The notes under the pieces were generated by a model. The model saw nothing but the letters and a program-made list of their open reading frames with translations, was not told the origin of the DNA and did not search any database. Source: a virus. From it: 40,404 nt of DNA. The stretch covers positions 1 to 40,404 of IMG/VR virus record IMGVR_UViG_3300036791_000523. One strand, written 5' to 3'. Positions within the stretch are counted from its first letter, which is position 1. The number at the start of each line of letters is the position of its first letter. Shown one piece after another: positions 30,808-38,298 of this stretch. The position numbers were made by a program, and so were the translations under genes.

Positions 30808-31035
30808 CTATCTGACGCCCCGTCTGGCAGAACCGCGCAGCAAGTTTCGATTCGGGCTGTTTCTGTACCCGCTGCCGATGCGGCTAAATTCGCGAGCGAA
30901 TCTGTTGACGCGACTTAGCCCGGTCGGATCGCGCATGTCGCTCGCATTGATCCCGGGTCGCTCCCGGGCCGAACTACTCCACGCTCGGCTTGCGACATCC
31001 GAGACTGACCGGCCATTTCCATCATCATCCGGCAT
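30808..31035 (-). CDS. Basic small protein, unknown function
   Basis: 75 residues from ATG 31035, with GGAG six bases upstream. Acidic first residues (MPDDDGNG) then an Arg/Ser-rich body (RVNRFAREFSRIGSGYRNSP, RNLLRGSARRGVR). Like the micro-genes at 22344-22983 it has an Arg-rich C terminus. The stop is followed by the SD for the next gene. No family recognised. Confidence 0.55.
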   Translation of the reverse strand: MPDDDGNGRSVSDVASRAWSSSARERPGINASDMRDPTGLSRVNRFAREFSRIGSGYRNSPNRNLLRGSARRGVR

Positions 31036-31036
31036 G

Positions 31037-31567
31037 TTAGGCTCCGGGCATGGGGGTGCTGGGGGTCGGGGCCTGATCGGCTCCGGGCGGCATGCCGCCG
31101 CCGCCGCCGTCAGGGGTTCCTCCGGGAGGTCCACCCTTGCCGCCACCGCGCTGCGACATGAGTTTCTGCATTAGGGCATTGCGAACGGTGTTGCGCAACA
31201 GGTCCATCAGCTGGGTCTGTTGCGCGCCGGCTGTCGGTGCGCCTTGAGGCAGATGGCGTGCAAGGGCGGAGATGGCGCGGACGGCGTCGCGGTGCTGCTG
31301 GCTGCCGGACGCTAATTGTGGCAGGGCGCTTTGCAGCATATCCACCGCTGTTTTCAGCATCATCAGGCCATGGGCGACGTTACCCGGGCCGGGCGCGGAA
31401 ACCGGCGGTGCCATCCTGCGGCGTGCTAAGGCTGCGAGAACGGGTCCGCCTCCGGTTGGTCCGCCGGCTCCACCGCCCGGAGTCGGAGCGGGAGCGCCGC
31501 CCGGGGCAGGGCTGTCGCCGCCGTCATCTGGCGTCGGGGCAGAAGGGTCAACATCCGTGATGGACAT
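31037..31567 (-). CDS. Virion-operon protein with Gly/Pro-rich ends
   Basis: 176 residues: Pro/Gly/Ala-rich N (PAPGGAPAPTPGGGAGG) and C ends (GKGGPPGGTPDGGGGGMPPG), with a helical centre (GLMMLKTAVDMLQSALPQLA to LRNTVRNALMQKLMSQ). Placed directly after portal. Similar proteins with flexible ends and a helical core are often portal- or scaffold-associated. No more precise call is supported. Confidence 0.6.
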   Translation of the reverse strand: MSITDVDPSAPTPDDGGDSPAPGGAPAPTPGGGAGGPTGGGPVLAALARRRMAPPVSAPGPGNVAHGLMMLKTAVDMLQSALPQLASGSQQHRDAVRAISALARHLPQGAPTAGAQQTQLMDLLRNTVRNALMQKLMSQRGGGKGGPPGGTPDGGGGGMPPGADQAPTPSTPMPGA

Positions 31568-31602
31568 GTTGAAAATCCTAAGGCGGGCGGCAAGCTACAC
31601 CC

Positions 31603-33318
31603 TCACTTGCCCTTTCGTCTAGCTCCCCCACCCTGTGACTTGTGCGGGAGTTGGAGAACATCGCGCATCAAGTCCTCCTGCTTCTGCTCCTGAGCCGCTT
31701 GCGCCTGTGCCTTCTGACGCTGGCGGAGGCGGGCGAGCAGTAGCTCGGCACCCGGCGGATGCATCATGTGGATCAAGTCCTCGGCGTCGATCGCGCCGGC
31801 CCGGGCCAAGGCGATCGCAATCTGTCTGTTGTCCTCCGCGAAGGCCGGGCTCGCCGAGTGACTATCGACTTGGACTTGGAAATTGTCGGGCAGGTCGGCG
31901 AGCGTGAACTCGGTGCCGTTGTTGGTGATGTAGATTGAGGGGTCCATCGCCTGCATGATCGAGAGCGAGAGATAGCCGCTACTGGCAAGCTGGCGTTCGA
32001 TGCGTGATGCCTGATCTATCAATCGGGGGGACGATGTCCTGACCAGTGTCTGAGCATGAACGCCAGCCCGCACTCCCGGCTCGCCTTGTCCGCCCATAAT
32101 GGGCGAGAAGCCGGCAGCTTCGTCAAACAGCTTGAACAGAAATTCCAATTCTTGCAGATATTCGGGCGGCGGCGGCTCGACCAATTTCTGCGCCTTGGCG
32201 TTCGGGTTGGGATCGTTCAAGAACCCGCCTTCCGAGATGATCTTGAAATACTGTTCCTCGGTGACGGACGTGAAGCCTGAGAACACCTGCGGCGCGTTGA
32301 CGTTGCGGTCCCACATGACTTTGATATCGCGTAACCTTTTGTTGAGCACGTCCTGCAACATCTGCACATCGGCAATCATGGACCGGCCCCAGAAATAGCC
32401 GGGTGTCGGCTGGGCCTGTATTTTGACGAACGGGTTATGCCCCGGGACGCGCGAGATGTTGCGGCGCTGGTCCTCGCCCTCGATGATGATCATGTCGGGG
32501 CCGTAGACCGCTTGGATGGTCGTGTAGTCGCCGTCGCGCTCTCGATCCTTGATCCACAGTTCGCAGAACTTCACGGTCGGCTGCAACTTGCGCTGCGGTC
32601 GCCACGGCGTCGGCACTGGGAACACGTTGACGACGCCGGCAGCGGACGGACTGTCGCCAACATTTCCAAGCGGCTGAAGGCCTCCAACGACCAGCTGGTG
32701 GAAATAGCTTGGCTCTTCCTCGTCTCGCTCGGTCGGCCGCGCGTCGAGGATGCGTTCGAAGATCGACTTCTTGTGCGGGTGCTGCATCTCCTCAAGCATC
32801 GCGCGCAGCCGCGAGATGGTCGGGTAGCTGATATGGCAGAACGCCTCCTGCTCATCCAAGTCGAGCGTCGTCTCGGAGATCACGCCGAAATTCTGCGGAT
32901 GCACGGGCGCGACCTTGAAGCCTTGCTCGTGCGGCATGTGCTTGAGCATGTAGCAACCGTTGATCAGGCTCCATACGCAAGCCTCGGCGAATGTGATGTC
33001 GCTGTCGCTCTGGCGGTAGTCGGCGGACAGCTTCTCGCTGGTCAGCTGCGCGCGTTCGAGCACGGTTTCCGGCTCGCTGGAATCGAACACGATGTTGAAT
33101 CGGACATCGGTCGGCTGCATCAGGAAGCCGGCGAGGCGGTCGATGAACGGTTTGATCTTGTTGTAGATGGCTGCTTGGACGTTGTAGGTGCCGGTGTAAT
33201 AATATTGCCCGGCGCGGGCGTAAATCATTCCTCTTTCCGTCGACGACTCCATGCATTCGTCGATGACTTCCTTCACCCACGATTCGAGATCAAGACGGCC
33301 TTCCGGAATGCGCAGCAT
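31603..33318 (-). CDS. Portal protein
   Basis: 571 residues from ATG 33318 (AAAGG five bases upstream); a TTG at 33345 overlapping the upstream stop is the alternative start. Conserved portal features: N-terminal helices with YYTGTYNVQAAIYNKIKPFIDRLAGFL, QNFGVISETTLDLDEQEAFCH, HNPFVKIQAQPTPGYFWGRSMIADVQMLQDVLNKRL and a late helical crown. It resembles podovirus-type portals, which form the 12-fold ring where DNA enters. It sits between small adaptor-like genes and the capsid module. Confidence 0.85.
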   Translation of the reverse strand: MLRIPEGRLDLESWVKEVIDECMESSTERGMIYARAGQYYYTGTYNVQAAIYNKIKPFIDRLAGFLMQPTDVRFNIVFDSSEPETVLERAQLTSEKLSADYRQSDSDITFAEACVWSLINGCYMLKHMPHEQGFKVAPVHPQNFGVISETTLDLDEQEAFCHISYPTISRLRAMLEEMQHPHKKSIFERILDARPTERDEEEPSYFHQLVVGGLQPLGNVGDSPSAAGVVNVFPVPTPWRPQRKLQPTVKFCELWIKDRERDGDYTTIQAVYGPDMIIIEGEDQRRNISRVPGHNPFVKIQAQPTPGYFWGRSMIADVQMLQDVLNKRLRDIKVMWDRNVNAPQVFSGFTSVTEEQYFKIISEGGFLNDPNPNAKAQKLVEPPPPEYLQELEFLFKLFDEAAGFSPIMGGQGEPGVRAGVHAQTLVRTSSPRLIDQASRIERQLASSGYLSLSIMQAMDPSIYITNNGTEFTLADLPDNFQVQVDSHSASPAFAEDNRQIAIALARAGAIDAEDLIHMMHPPGAELLLARLRQRQKAQAQAAQEQKQEDLMRDVLQLPHKSQGGGARRKGK

Positions 33319-33341
33319 GTTGCCTTTACCTTTGCTGCTGA

Positions 33342-33545
33342 TCAACGCGGAATATTTTGTTCGATGATCGTCACCTCTGGTTTATAAAGGTCGATCCAAT
33401 GTTGGTAGTCGGCTACGACCATGGTGTCTCGCTCGGCGAGGGTGACGGGGACACCAATGGCTTTCAGTGCGATCTCGATCTCACCGACGATTGCAGACTT
33501 GCCAGAGCCCGTTGGTCCGGAGACGGTCACGATGATTTTACTCAT
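33342..33545 (-). CDS. Small P-loop protein
   Basis: 67 residues with Walker A GPTGSGKSA (10-18) and a closing strand VTIIEQNIPR. The core fits half of a P-loop NTPase. Such mini P-loop proteins are found in many phages, where their role is unknown. AGGTAAG precedes ATG 33545. It may bind nucleotide as an accessory of packaging or metabolism. Confidence 0.7.
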   Translation of the reverse strand: MSKIIVTVSGPTGSGKSAIVGEIEIALKAIGVPVTLAERDTMVVADYQHWIDLYKPEVTIIEQNIPR

Positions 33546-33589
33546 GTCTTACCTGTCTATTAATGAAACATATCCGCTTCAATGCGCCA

Positions 33590-34048
33590 TCAATACAGGC
33601 GGATCATCTTCCTTTTCGAGTTCTCGATCAGATCGGGCTCCACGCCGCTCTTCAGGTTCGCTTGCAGCACGTCGAGCCCGCTGCCGTGTCTGAGCCGAGT
33701 CTGCCGGCCGGCGGAGATAGCCGCTTGCAACGTCTCTTGCGCGGCGGTCCATGATGACGGCGCGACGTTCGGCGTTGTGTCCTTGTATGTCACCTTGCTG
33801 CGGTCGCCTTCCTTGCGACCCACCGTCATGTCGCTGACATGGTAATCGCTTGACGCGATGTTCTCGGCGATAGCGTGCGCTCGCGATGACACCGATCCAC
33901 CCAGTGCCACCGGCCGGAACTCCTGCCGCATCGCCCGCTGCGCGCACGCCGGGCACGGCGGCGGTGGATCGTCCGCCTGAGCCATGCTTAGTGTAACGTC
34001 CATCTGGTAGAAGCAGTCCTCGCAAGCGTAGGTGCGAATGATCGGCAT
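33590..34048 (-). CDS. FmdB-like zinc-ribbon protein
   Basis: 152 residues. The N terminus YACEDCFYQMDVTLSM...PPPPCPACAQRAMRQEF is the FmdB-type zinc ribbon with C-x2-C pairs at about residues 9-12 and 32-35. The remaining 110 residues are mainly helical and polar (ARHAIAENIASSDYH-like, WTAAQETLQAAISAG). It lies between TerL-side genes and portal. Role unknown, structural or regulatory. Confidence 0.7.
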   Translation of the reverse strand: MPIIRTYACEDCFYQMDVTLSMAQADDPPPPCPACAQRAMRQEFRPVALGGSVSSRAHAIAENIASSDYHVSDMTVGRKEGDRSKVTYKDTTPNVAPSSWTAAQETLQAAISAGRQTRLRHGSGLDVLQANLKSGVEPDLIENSKRKMIRLY

Positions 34049-34050
34049 TC

Positions 34051-34497
34051 CTATCTCCCCGGCGGCAGTCCGAACCAGCGACCTTCTGCATCGTCATAAA
34101 TCACATGGCCGTTCGGCAGCATGTAGCGATCACCTTGCCATATCGGAGCGTGCGGCAGAGCCCATTGGCTTTGATTGGAGAACGTCGCAGCGTACGGAGT
34201 TTTCCAGTGATCGGGATAATGTGGTCGTTTGTCATTGGGATTGACCATCGCTTTAGCGCGCGGATCGCCGGACTTCATCGCCTTGTAAAATCCGCGCATG
34301 TCATAGTCAGTCGTTTTAGCTTCGGGGTCGAATGGCACGTTACCTTGCTTGACCCAGTTACGAAACTCCTTCTCGGTCGGTGGATCAAGTGGCGTGTTGT
34401 AGTTGCCCGGTTTGGCCCAGACCTTATTGCGCGTAAGATTCTGTTCTGGTGTGAACATATCCTCCGGATTGTCTCGCTGCCGCTGTAACGTCGGCAT
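34051..34497 (-). CDS. Conserved phage protein next to terminase
   Basis: 148 residues. Typical conserved stretches: NYNTPLDPPTEKEFRNWVKQ, VPFDPEAKTTDYDMRGFYKAM, NPNDKRPHYPDHWKTPYAAT, and GHVIYDDAEGRWFGLPPG. I recall this family across tailed-phage genomes, usually beside terminase or portal. Function not established. TGATG overlap with the terminase stop. Confidence 0.7.
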   Translation of the reverse strand: MPTLQRQRDNPEDMFTPEQNLTRNKVWAKPGNYNTPLDPPTEKEFRNWVKQGNVPFDPEAKTTDYDMRGFYKAMKSGDPRAKAMVNPNDKRPHYPDHWKTPYAATFSNQSQWALPHAPIWQGDRYMLPNGHVIYDDAEGRWFGLPPGR

Positions 34498-36290
34498 CAG
34501 AACTTCTCGTGTCGCTGCCTTGCCTTACGATTGATCTCGGCCATCTTCTGCGAGAATGCAAACGACAGCATCGTGCCCGGGTCCTGCGGCGGACGATCGC
34601 CTTTCACCGAATCCCACGTCAGGTTTCGCGCGATCAGCCCGGGACGCCGCCACTCGACCCATGCATGGTGCGCCAGCACCAGCGCCGACACAAGATCGTC
34701 GTTGAGCCCGGTGTCGGGTCCGGCCCCGATCCAACCGTCATCCTCGATGATGCCCTGCATCTGCTGGATCAGCCGGGGCGAGCGGATTTCCAATCGCCGC
34801 AGCATCAGGCTGTCACGTAGCTCGCTGTACACCTGATGCTTGTTGTCCTGATTCGCCTTCCACGCGATCACGTTGCCCGCGCCGCCCAACGTATCGGGCC
34901 GCTTGTACAGGAACCACCGCACCGCACCGATCATGTCGAGGATAGAGCCCGCGCCGGGTTCGCCCTGCAAGATGCCGCGCTCCGCCAGCTGCCGCAGGTT
35001 CCTCACTTCGGGGATCACCGCCGCGCCGACGCCAGTCACTTCCAAGTTGGCGAGATGGTCGCGGTATGCGCCGGCCATGTGCGCCAGCACCCACGCGAGT
35101 TGATAGGTAAGCGGCCTGTTTGATCTAAACTCCGCGACTTGCACGACTTTGTCGGCGTAGCAGCGCAAAACTTGAATGGCGTGATCGTTGGCATCGCCGC
35201 CGCCGCCACCGGACGGATCGACGCCTATCGTGTAGACGCCGCCGGTCTCGGGCGGTTCATAAACGCGCAGCATCGCGTCGTCGGAATCGTTGACCTGTTT
35301 TATCTCGGAGCCGAGGAAGGTTTCCTCGAACGAGTATTTGTAGCCCTTGAACGGCGCGCCCTGCGCCAGCGATTCGCCGATCTCCAAGGTGCGTTGCGCG
35401 GGGAAGAAGCCGCTTCCTGATGCGATGAAACACTCGCGCTCATGCCAAGGGTAGTGCCGCAACATGTATTCTTCAGCACGAAACTCGCTTTCCCTGCGCC
35501 ACCACGCGATCTGCTCCGGCTTAACAACGACGTTGTACTGCTGCTTGACGTAGCGCGCCCTCTCGACTTCGTCGTCACTTAGGCGGCCGTCCCAGTAGAT
35601 TTTGTAATCTGGATCGGACTTGGGAATCGAGTAGGTAGGGTTTGCCCAGAAGCCAATGAAGATGAACTTCATGTGGCGGTCGAGTTTGGCTTGCTGGCAA
35701 TGGTTATAAAACCAGTTGAATCCGTTCGCGATAGATTCCCAAATGTACAGCCGGTGCGGGTTCTGCCGCGCGAGCGAGGCCTTCAATGATTCGACGCCGG
35801 CCAGCGATTTCCACTGCGCACACTCGGTCGCGTGCATCATGTTGAGGGCGCGAGAGGCTCCGAGATCGGGGTTTGACGCAGCTGCCATGAGGTCGATGAC
35901 GGAGCGGTTCGCGAAAGCCATGCCTGAGCGATTGTTCTGTATGAGCTTGTGCTCCGGGCCGCGCCATTCATCCGGGAGGGTTTCGAGAAGAGAGGCGAAT
36001 ATACGTCGTAGTCGCTCAAGATTGTCTGTTCGATCCGCGATAATGGCACCTTGAACTCCCTCGTTTGCGAGCGCCCAGAACAATTCGATGACGCTTGAGA
36101 CGGTGGTGATAGCGACTTGCCGGCATTTTAAAATCACAAACTCATGGACACCCTCTTGCAGGCCACGCGCGACCGCGTCTATGACGATGCGCTGCGAGGG
36201 CCACGGGTCAATGTGGCACCTCCCTGTTTCTTTAGTGTCAAGTTCGACACTTGACAGGAGATCATATATCCCTTGTCTGATCGTCGCCAT
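34497..36290 (-). CDS. terL: Terminase large subunit
   Basis: 597 residues from ATG 36290 (GGGA eight bases upstream); GTG 36296 is an alternative start. ATPase: a deviant Walker A-like KCRQVAITT, which lacks the usual glycine (57-65 of the longer form), Walker B-like MMHATECAQW, and strand IIADRTDNLERLRRIF. Nuclease (RNase H-like): VDPSGGGGGDANDH with the first acidic residues, and GLNDDLVSALVLAHH at the end. It packages DNA through portal. The 5' end includes the 36236-36256 palindrome. Confidence 0.88.
   Translation of the reverse strand: MATIRQGIYDLLSSVELDTKETGRCHIDPWPSQRIVIDAVARGLQEGVHEFVILKCRQVAITTVSSVIELFWALANEGVQGAIIADRTDNLERLRRIFASLLETLPDEWRGPEHKLIQNNRSGMAFANRSVIDLMAAASNPDLGASRALNMMHATECAQWKSLAGVESLKASLARQNPHRLYIWESIANGFNWFYNHCQQAKLDRHMKFIFIGFWANPTYSIPKSDPDYKIYWDGRLSDDEVERARYVKQQYNVVVKPEQIAWWRRESEFRAEEYMLRHYPWHERECFIASGSGFFPAQRTLEIGESLAQGAPFKGYKYSFEETFLGSEIKQVNDSDDAMLRVYEPPETGGVYTIGVDPSGGGGGDANDHAIQVLRCYADKVVQVAEFRSNRPLTYQLAWVLAHMAGAYRDHLANLEVTGVGAAVIPEVRNLRQLAERGILQGEPGAGSILDMIGAVRWFLYKRPDTLGGAGNVIAWKANQDNKHQVYSELRDSLMLRRLEIRSPRLIQQMQGIIEDDGWIGAGPDTGLNDDLVSALVLAHHAWVEWRRPGLIARNLTWDSVKGDRPPQDPGTMLSFAFSQKMAEINRKARQRHEKF
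36236..36256. promoter_or_regulatory. TGTCAAGT-N5-ACTTGACA palindrome in the terL start region
   Basis: TGTCAAGT (36236-36243) and its exact complement (36249-36256) around a five-base centre. It lies about 35 bases inside terL, and shares the TGTCAAG...CTTGACA arms with 25065-25089. No good -10 element follows on either strand, so it is more like an operator than a promoter. Confidence 0.45.
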
Positions 36291-36459
36291 GGCCACGGTC
36301 CCGCAACACTTTGTCCAGCATATCCGTCCGGCCTTGCGTGTAGGCTAGGTCTAAGCAGGTGCGAAACAAATCGCGCGCCGCGCTTCTGGTGGCGACTCTG
36401 ATGCAGTCGAGTGCATCGTCGAGATCGCCATCGTCGCGATAGTCACGTGGTTTTGTCAT
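36262..36459 (-). CDS. Small charged helical protein upstream of terL
   Basis: 65 residues from ATG 36459 with GGGAGG upstream. MTKPRDYRDDGDLDDALDCIR then a helical AARDLFRTCLDLAYTQGR and an acidic end. Overlaps the terL start by about 29 bases. It might be the small terminase partner, which is not otherwise obvious, but it is much shorter than known TerS. Treat as unknown. Confidence 0.6.
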   Translation of the reverse strand: MTKPRDYRDDGDLDDALDCIRVATRSAARDLFRTCLDLAYTQGRTDMLDKVLRDRGHGDDQTRDI

Positions 36460-36763
36460 CGAGGCCTCCCGCATTCGGCGAGCCGGGCTCCGCGACCCTA
36501 CCGTAAATGTTCCCGCTGCGTCTATGCCATCGCCCCGACAGGAACTTACGGTTCTCCGGGTCCCCGGGGTCCGGCCGAGGTTGCGTCGGTCGCATGCCCG
36601 ACTCGATTTTCTCCAGCACCGCTGCGATACGGCGTAGGACCATACCGTTGCGGTCCAATTCCGTCGCGATTTCACCGAGTCGGCGGCTAATCATGTACCG
36701 ATCAGCCAACTGATCGGCCTCGGTCAGGTCTGGTCGGGATGGGTTAGGCGTGTCGTCCGACAT
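36443..36763 (-). CDS. First gene of the packaging operon, unknown
   Basis: 106 residues from ATG 36763, AGGAG seven bases upstream. Helical region DLTEADQLADRYMISRRLGEIATELDRNGMVLRRIAAVLEKIE (a coiled coil with heptad spacing), then a Pro/Arg-rich C-terminal third. Coiled-coil plus basic tail could be a TerS-like or DNA-associated protein. Overlaps the next gene by 17 bases. Confidence 0.6.
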   Translation of the reverse strand: MSDDTPNPSRPDLTEADQLADRYMISRRLGEIATELDRNGMVLRRIAAVLEKIESGMRPTQPRPDPGDPENRKFLSGRWHRRSGNIYGRVAEPGSPNAGGLDDKTT

Positions 36764-36798
36764 ATTGCGTCTCCTGTCTGGCTGGTTATATTCGCGTT

Positions 36799-36875
36799 GC
36801 TGGATTCTCAATCCAGCGTCTCCACTATGGCTACTGATTGCCGCTGCCCGATGATGCCTCGGGCGGCGGCTTTTT
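36799..36875 (+). ncRNA. Candidate small RNA with own promoter and terminator
   Basis: A plus-strand promoter-like pair, TTGCGT (36765-36770) and TATATT (36787-36792), 16 bases apart, is followed seven bases later by a perfect hairpin (36799-36817, 8-bp stem, CTC loop). A strong 12-bp GC-rich hairpin (36840-36851 with 36859-36870, one G-U) and TTTTT (36871-36875) end the unit. It lies in the gap between two minus-strand genes and is antisense to their transcript. No plus-strand gene is nearby, so the terminator needs some other reason to exist. Confidence 0.45.
36840..36875 (+). terminator. Rho-independent terminator on the plus strand
   Basis: GCCGCTGCCCGA and TCGGGCGGCGGC pair over 12 positions (one G-U), loop of seven, then TTTTT. 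The T-run touches the stop codon of the gene at 36875. On the minus strand there is no T-run, so it would not stop the operon. Confidence 0.65.
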
Positions 36876-37156
36876 CATTGCGCCCCTCGCTTCTCAAGCC
36901 GTCTCAGTTGGTCGCGCAGCAGCGCGATCATGTCGCTGCGCACCGCGTTCGAGATGTAGTTGCAGCGCTCGCCCGGGCTCGGCCCGAACGGAAACACCAT
37001 CAGGCAGAACCCGACCTTGCGATCGAGTCCCTTGGCGTTGTGATTGAGGAAGTCGTCGAGGATCACGGCGAGTTCGTTCATCTCGTCGTAGAAGCGGTTA
37101 TCCGGCGCGTCCGGCGCGTCGTGGCGCGAGAACGGATTCGGCAGTTCGTCGGTCAT
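36875..37156 (-). CDS. Conserved phage protein, unknown function
   Basis: 93 residues from ATG 37156 (GGAG seven bases upstream); ATG 37168 is an alternative start. PNPFSRHD then FYDEMNELAVILDDFLNHNAKGLDRKVGFCLMVFPFG and CNYISNAVRSDMIALLRDQL are recognisable: a helix-strand-helix domain I recall from many phage early regions. No function is known. The AT-rich promoter region lies just upstream. Confidence 0.7.
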   Translation of the reverse strand: MTDELPNPFSRHDAPDAPDNRFYDEMNELAVILDDFLNHNAKGLDRKVGFCLMVFPFGPSPGERCNYISNAVRSDMIALLRDQLRRLEKRGAQ

Positions 37157-37205
37157 GTACGTCTCCATTGCTGACCTATTTCGGTTAAAATTTTTTTTGG
37201 GATTT

Positions 37206-37234
37206 TTTTATTTTCTTTTTTTATTTTTTGTCAA
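37206..37234 (-). promoter_or_regulatory. Promoter-like site in AT-rich stretch
   Basis: On the minus strand TTGACA (37229-37234) is followed 17 bases later by ATAAAA (37206-37211). The region 37186-37230 is almost pure A/T with phased A-tracts, very unlike the rest of the window, which probably bends DNA or aids opening. It would serve the 93-residue gene and perhaps the packaging operon. Confidence 0.5.
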
Positions 37235-37239
37235 GTATC

Positions 37240-37488
37240 CTACTTTACACTTTTTTTGCCAATTTCATGGGGCGGCATCTGGCTGGGGAGGATCGGTATC
37301 GTTCTGATCACGGCCGGGTCGCGGCTCAAGTCCTCGCCGCTCAAGTCGATACTACCCCAACGCACCATGGAATCACCGTTCAGATGGTAGGCTCGCAAGA
37401 GCGCCCGCTTTTTTACCTCCTCACTGGGCTCTTGCGCGTGCGCTGCGGTGAACAGCGCCAGCAAAATCACCGGCAGAATTTTTTTCAT
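37240..37488 (-). CDS. Small exported protein
   Basis: 82 residues with a clear signal peptide: MKKILPVILLALFTAAHA and a cleavage site before QEP. The mature part is about 64 residues, polar, with GSIDLSGEDLSRDPAVIR and a basic end. It should act in the periplasm; superinfection exclusion or envelope protection are possible roles. ATGA overlap with the previous gene. The stop is next to the promoter-like site. Confidence 0.65.
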   Translation of the reverse strand: MKKILPVILLALFTAAHAQEPSEEVKKRALLRAYHLNGDSMVRWGSIDLSGEDLSRDPAVIRTIPILPSQMPPHEIGKKSVK

Positions 37489-37667
37489 GTCCTTATGTCC
37501 TCCCGCGTTCCGTCGCGGCCGATCCTGAGCCGCCAGTTCATTTTTTTTGCAGCCTTAAGCGCATCCCACTTGCTGGGATGCGCCTCAAGTATCTGGTGGT
37601 CGAGTTCGACGACCCACAAGCGGCCCTTTGGCACGACGCGGTATTTGCCGATTTTTCTAACCGTCAC
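37485..37667 (-). CDS. DUF2188-like small protein
   Basis: 60 residues: IGKYRVVPKGRLWVVELDHQILEAHPSKWDALKAAKKM fits the DUF2188 pattern (beta hairpin, then a helix with A.k.a). A basic end follows. Role unknown. Overlaps both neighbours, so it is in the early operon. Confidence 0.6.
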   Translation of the reverse strand: MTVRKIGKYRVVPKGRLWVVELDHQILEAHPSKWDALKAAKKMNWRLRIGRDGTREDIRT

Positions 37668-37911
37668 CGGTCAACTCCCGTATGTGCTCCGCGTAATAGG
37701 CTTGCAGGCCTTGCGCCACTGCTTTCACCGTGTCGGTGTCTGCCGATACAGGTTCGATCTCCCGGCAGTAGCGAGGAAGCGCGCGGTTGCGCACATGGGC
37801 GATCCAAGCCCGAATGTGCGTGCCGTTACGCGCGTACATCTTGTGCAGTTCGTAGAAAGCGCCTGTGTTTATTGTGAACAGTTCAAGATCGTAGGGATTT
37901 ACCTTGCGCAT
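37657..37911 (-). CDS. Conserved early phage protein, unknown
   Basis: 84 residues. FYELHKMYARNGTHIRAWIAHVRNRALPRYCREIEPVSADTDTV is a strongly patterned helix with many His/Arg, ending AVAQGLQAYYAEHIRE. I recall similar proteins in rhizobial phages without a function. AGTGGAG leader eight bases before ATG 37911. Confidence 0.65.
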   Translation of the reverse strand: MRKVNPYDLELFTINTGAFYELHKMYARNGTHIRAWIAHVRNRALPRYCREIEPVSADTDTVKAVAQGLQAYYAEHIRELTGDG

Positions 37912-38020
37912 ATTTTTGTCTCCACTGGTTGGCGTAAAGAGCCTAACTTAACATAATTTTTTTTATCGACACGCGAGGAATTAATTTTTTTTGTTGCTGT
38001 GGTCCCCCCTGCCAGCGCCG

Positions 38021-38050
38021 CCCGCCCGCCCGCCGCCCGCCCGCCCGCCC
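38021..38050 (-). other. G-quadruplex-forming tract on the minus strand
   Basis: Seven GGG runs separated mainly by single bases (plus one GG) on the minus strand. It lies in a 210-base non-coding gap between early genes (37912-38121). The transcript of the early operon would carry the G-rich strand, so an RNA quadruplex is possible. Confidence 0.8.
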
Positions 38051-38094
38051 GGATGCTCGCCGCTCATTCCGGCGGTTTCCCGGGCGGGAGGCTT

Positions 38095-38114
38095 GCCCGG
38101 GCCGTAGCCCGGGC
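38095..38114. repeat. GCCCGGGC-CGTA-GCCCGGGC hairpin
   Basis: Two copies of the self-complementary octamer GCCCGGGC four bases apart, giving a very stable hairpin. Another CCCGGGC is at 38079. It lies just downstream of the 58-residue gene on the minus strand, with no T-run. It could act with the adjacent quadruplex tract to pause RNA polymerase or protect the RNA. Confidence 0.7.
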
Positions 38115-38121
38115 GGTTTCG

Positions 38122-38298
38122 TCAGGAGCGCTCGCCGCGCGCTTGCGCATAGCCAGCCTCCGCGCACATCTTGACGCACTCGGCTTGCACGATTGGATGC
38201 CAGATGCCTTCGATTGGCTCAAACGGCTTGTAGTTGAGCCGAGCCCATTTCTGAAACTCTGCGGTCTGTGCCACAGAGAGTTGACGAAAGAGGTTCAT
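38122..38298 (-). CDS. Small early phage protein, unknown
   Basis: 58 residues from ATG 38298, which overlaps the upstream stop (ATGA) and has GGAGG nine bases upstream. LFRQLSVAQTAEFQKWARLNYKPFEPIEGIWHPIVQAECVKM is one compact helical domain. Unknown function. The region after it holds the hairpin and quadruplex tract. Confidence 0.65.
   Translation of the reverse strand: MNLFRQLSVAQTAEFQKWARLNYKPFEPIEGIWHPIVQAECVKMCAEAGYAQARGERS

Noticed and set aside
32437-33387. Long plus-strand frame opposite the portal gene
   Set aside because: Antisense shadow of a well-supported portal gene, with no SD and no recognisable domain.
36799-36817. tRNA-Glu-like anticodon arm (CTGGA-TTCTCAA-TCCAG)
   Set aside because: No D arm, T arm (GGTTCnAnnCC) or acceptor pairing around it. 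The hairpin fits a small RNA or operator better.
37943-38179. Minus-strand frame over the G-rich tract
   Set aside because: It is an Arg/Gly-rich translation of the quadruplex repeat, has no SD, and overlaps the well-supported 58-residue gene.
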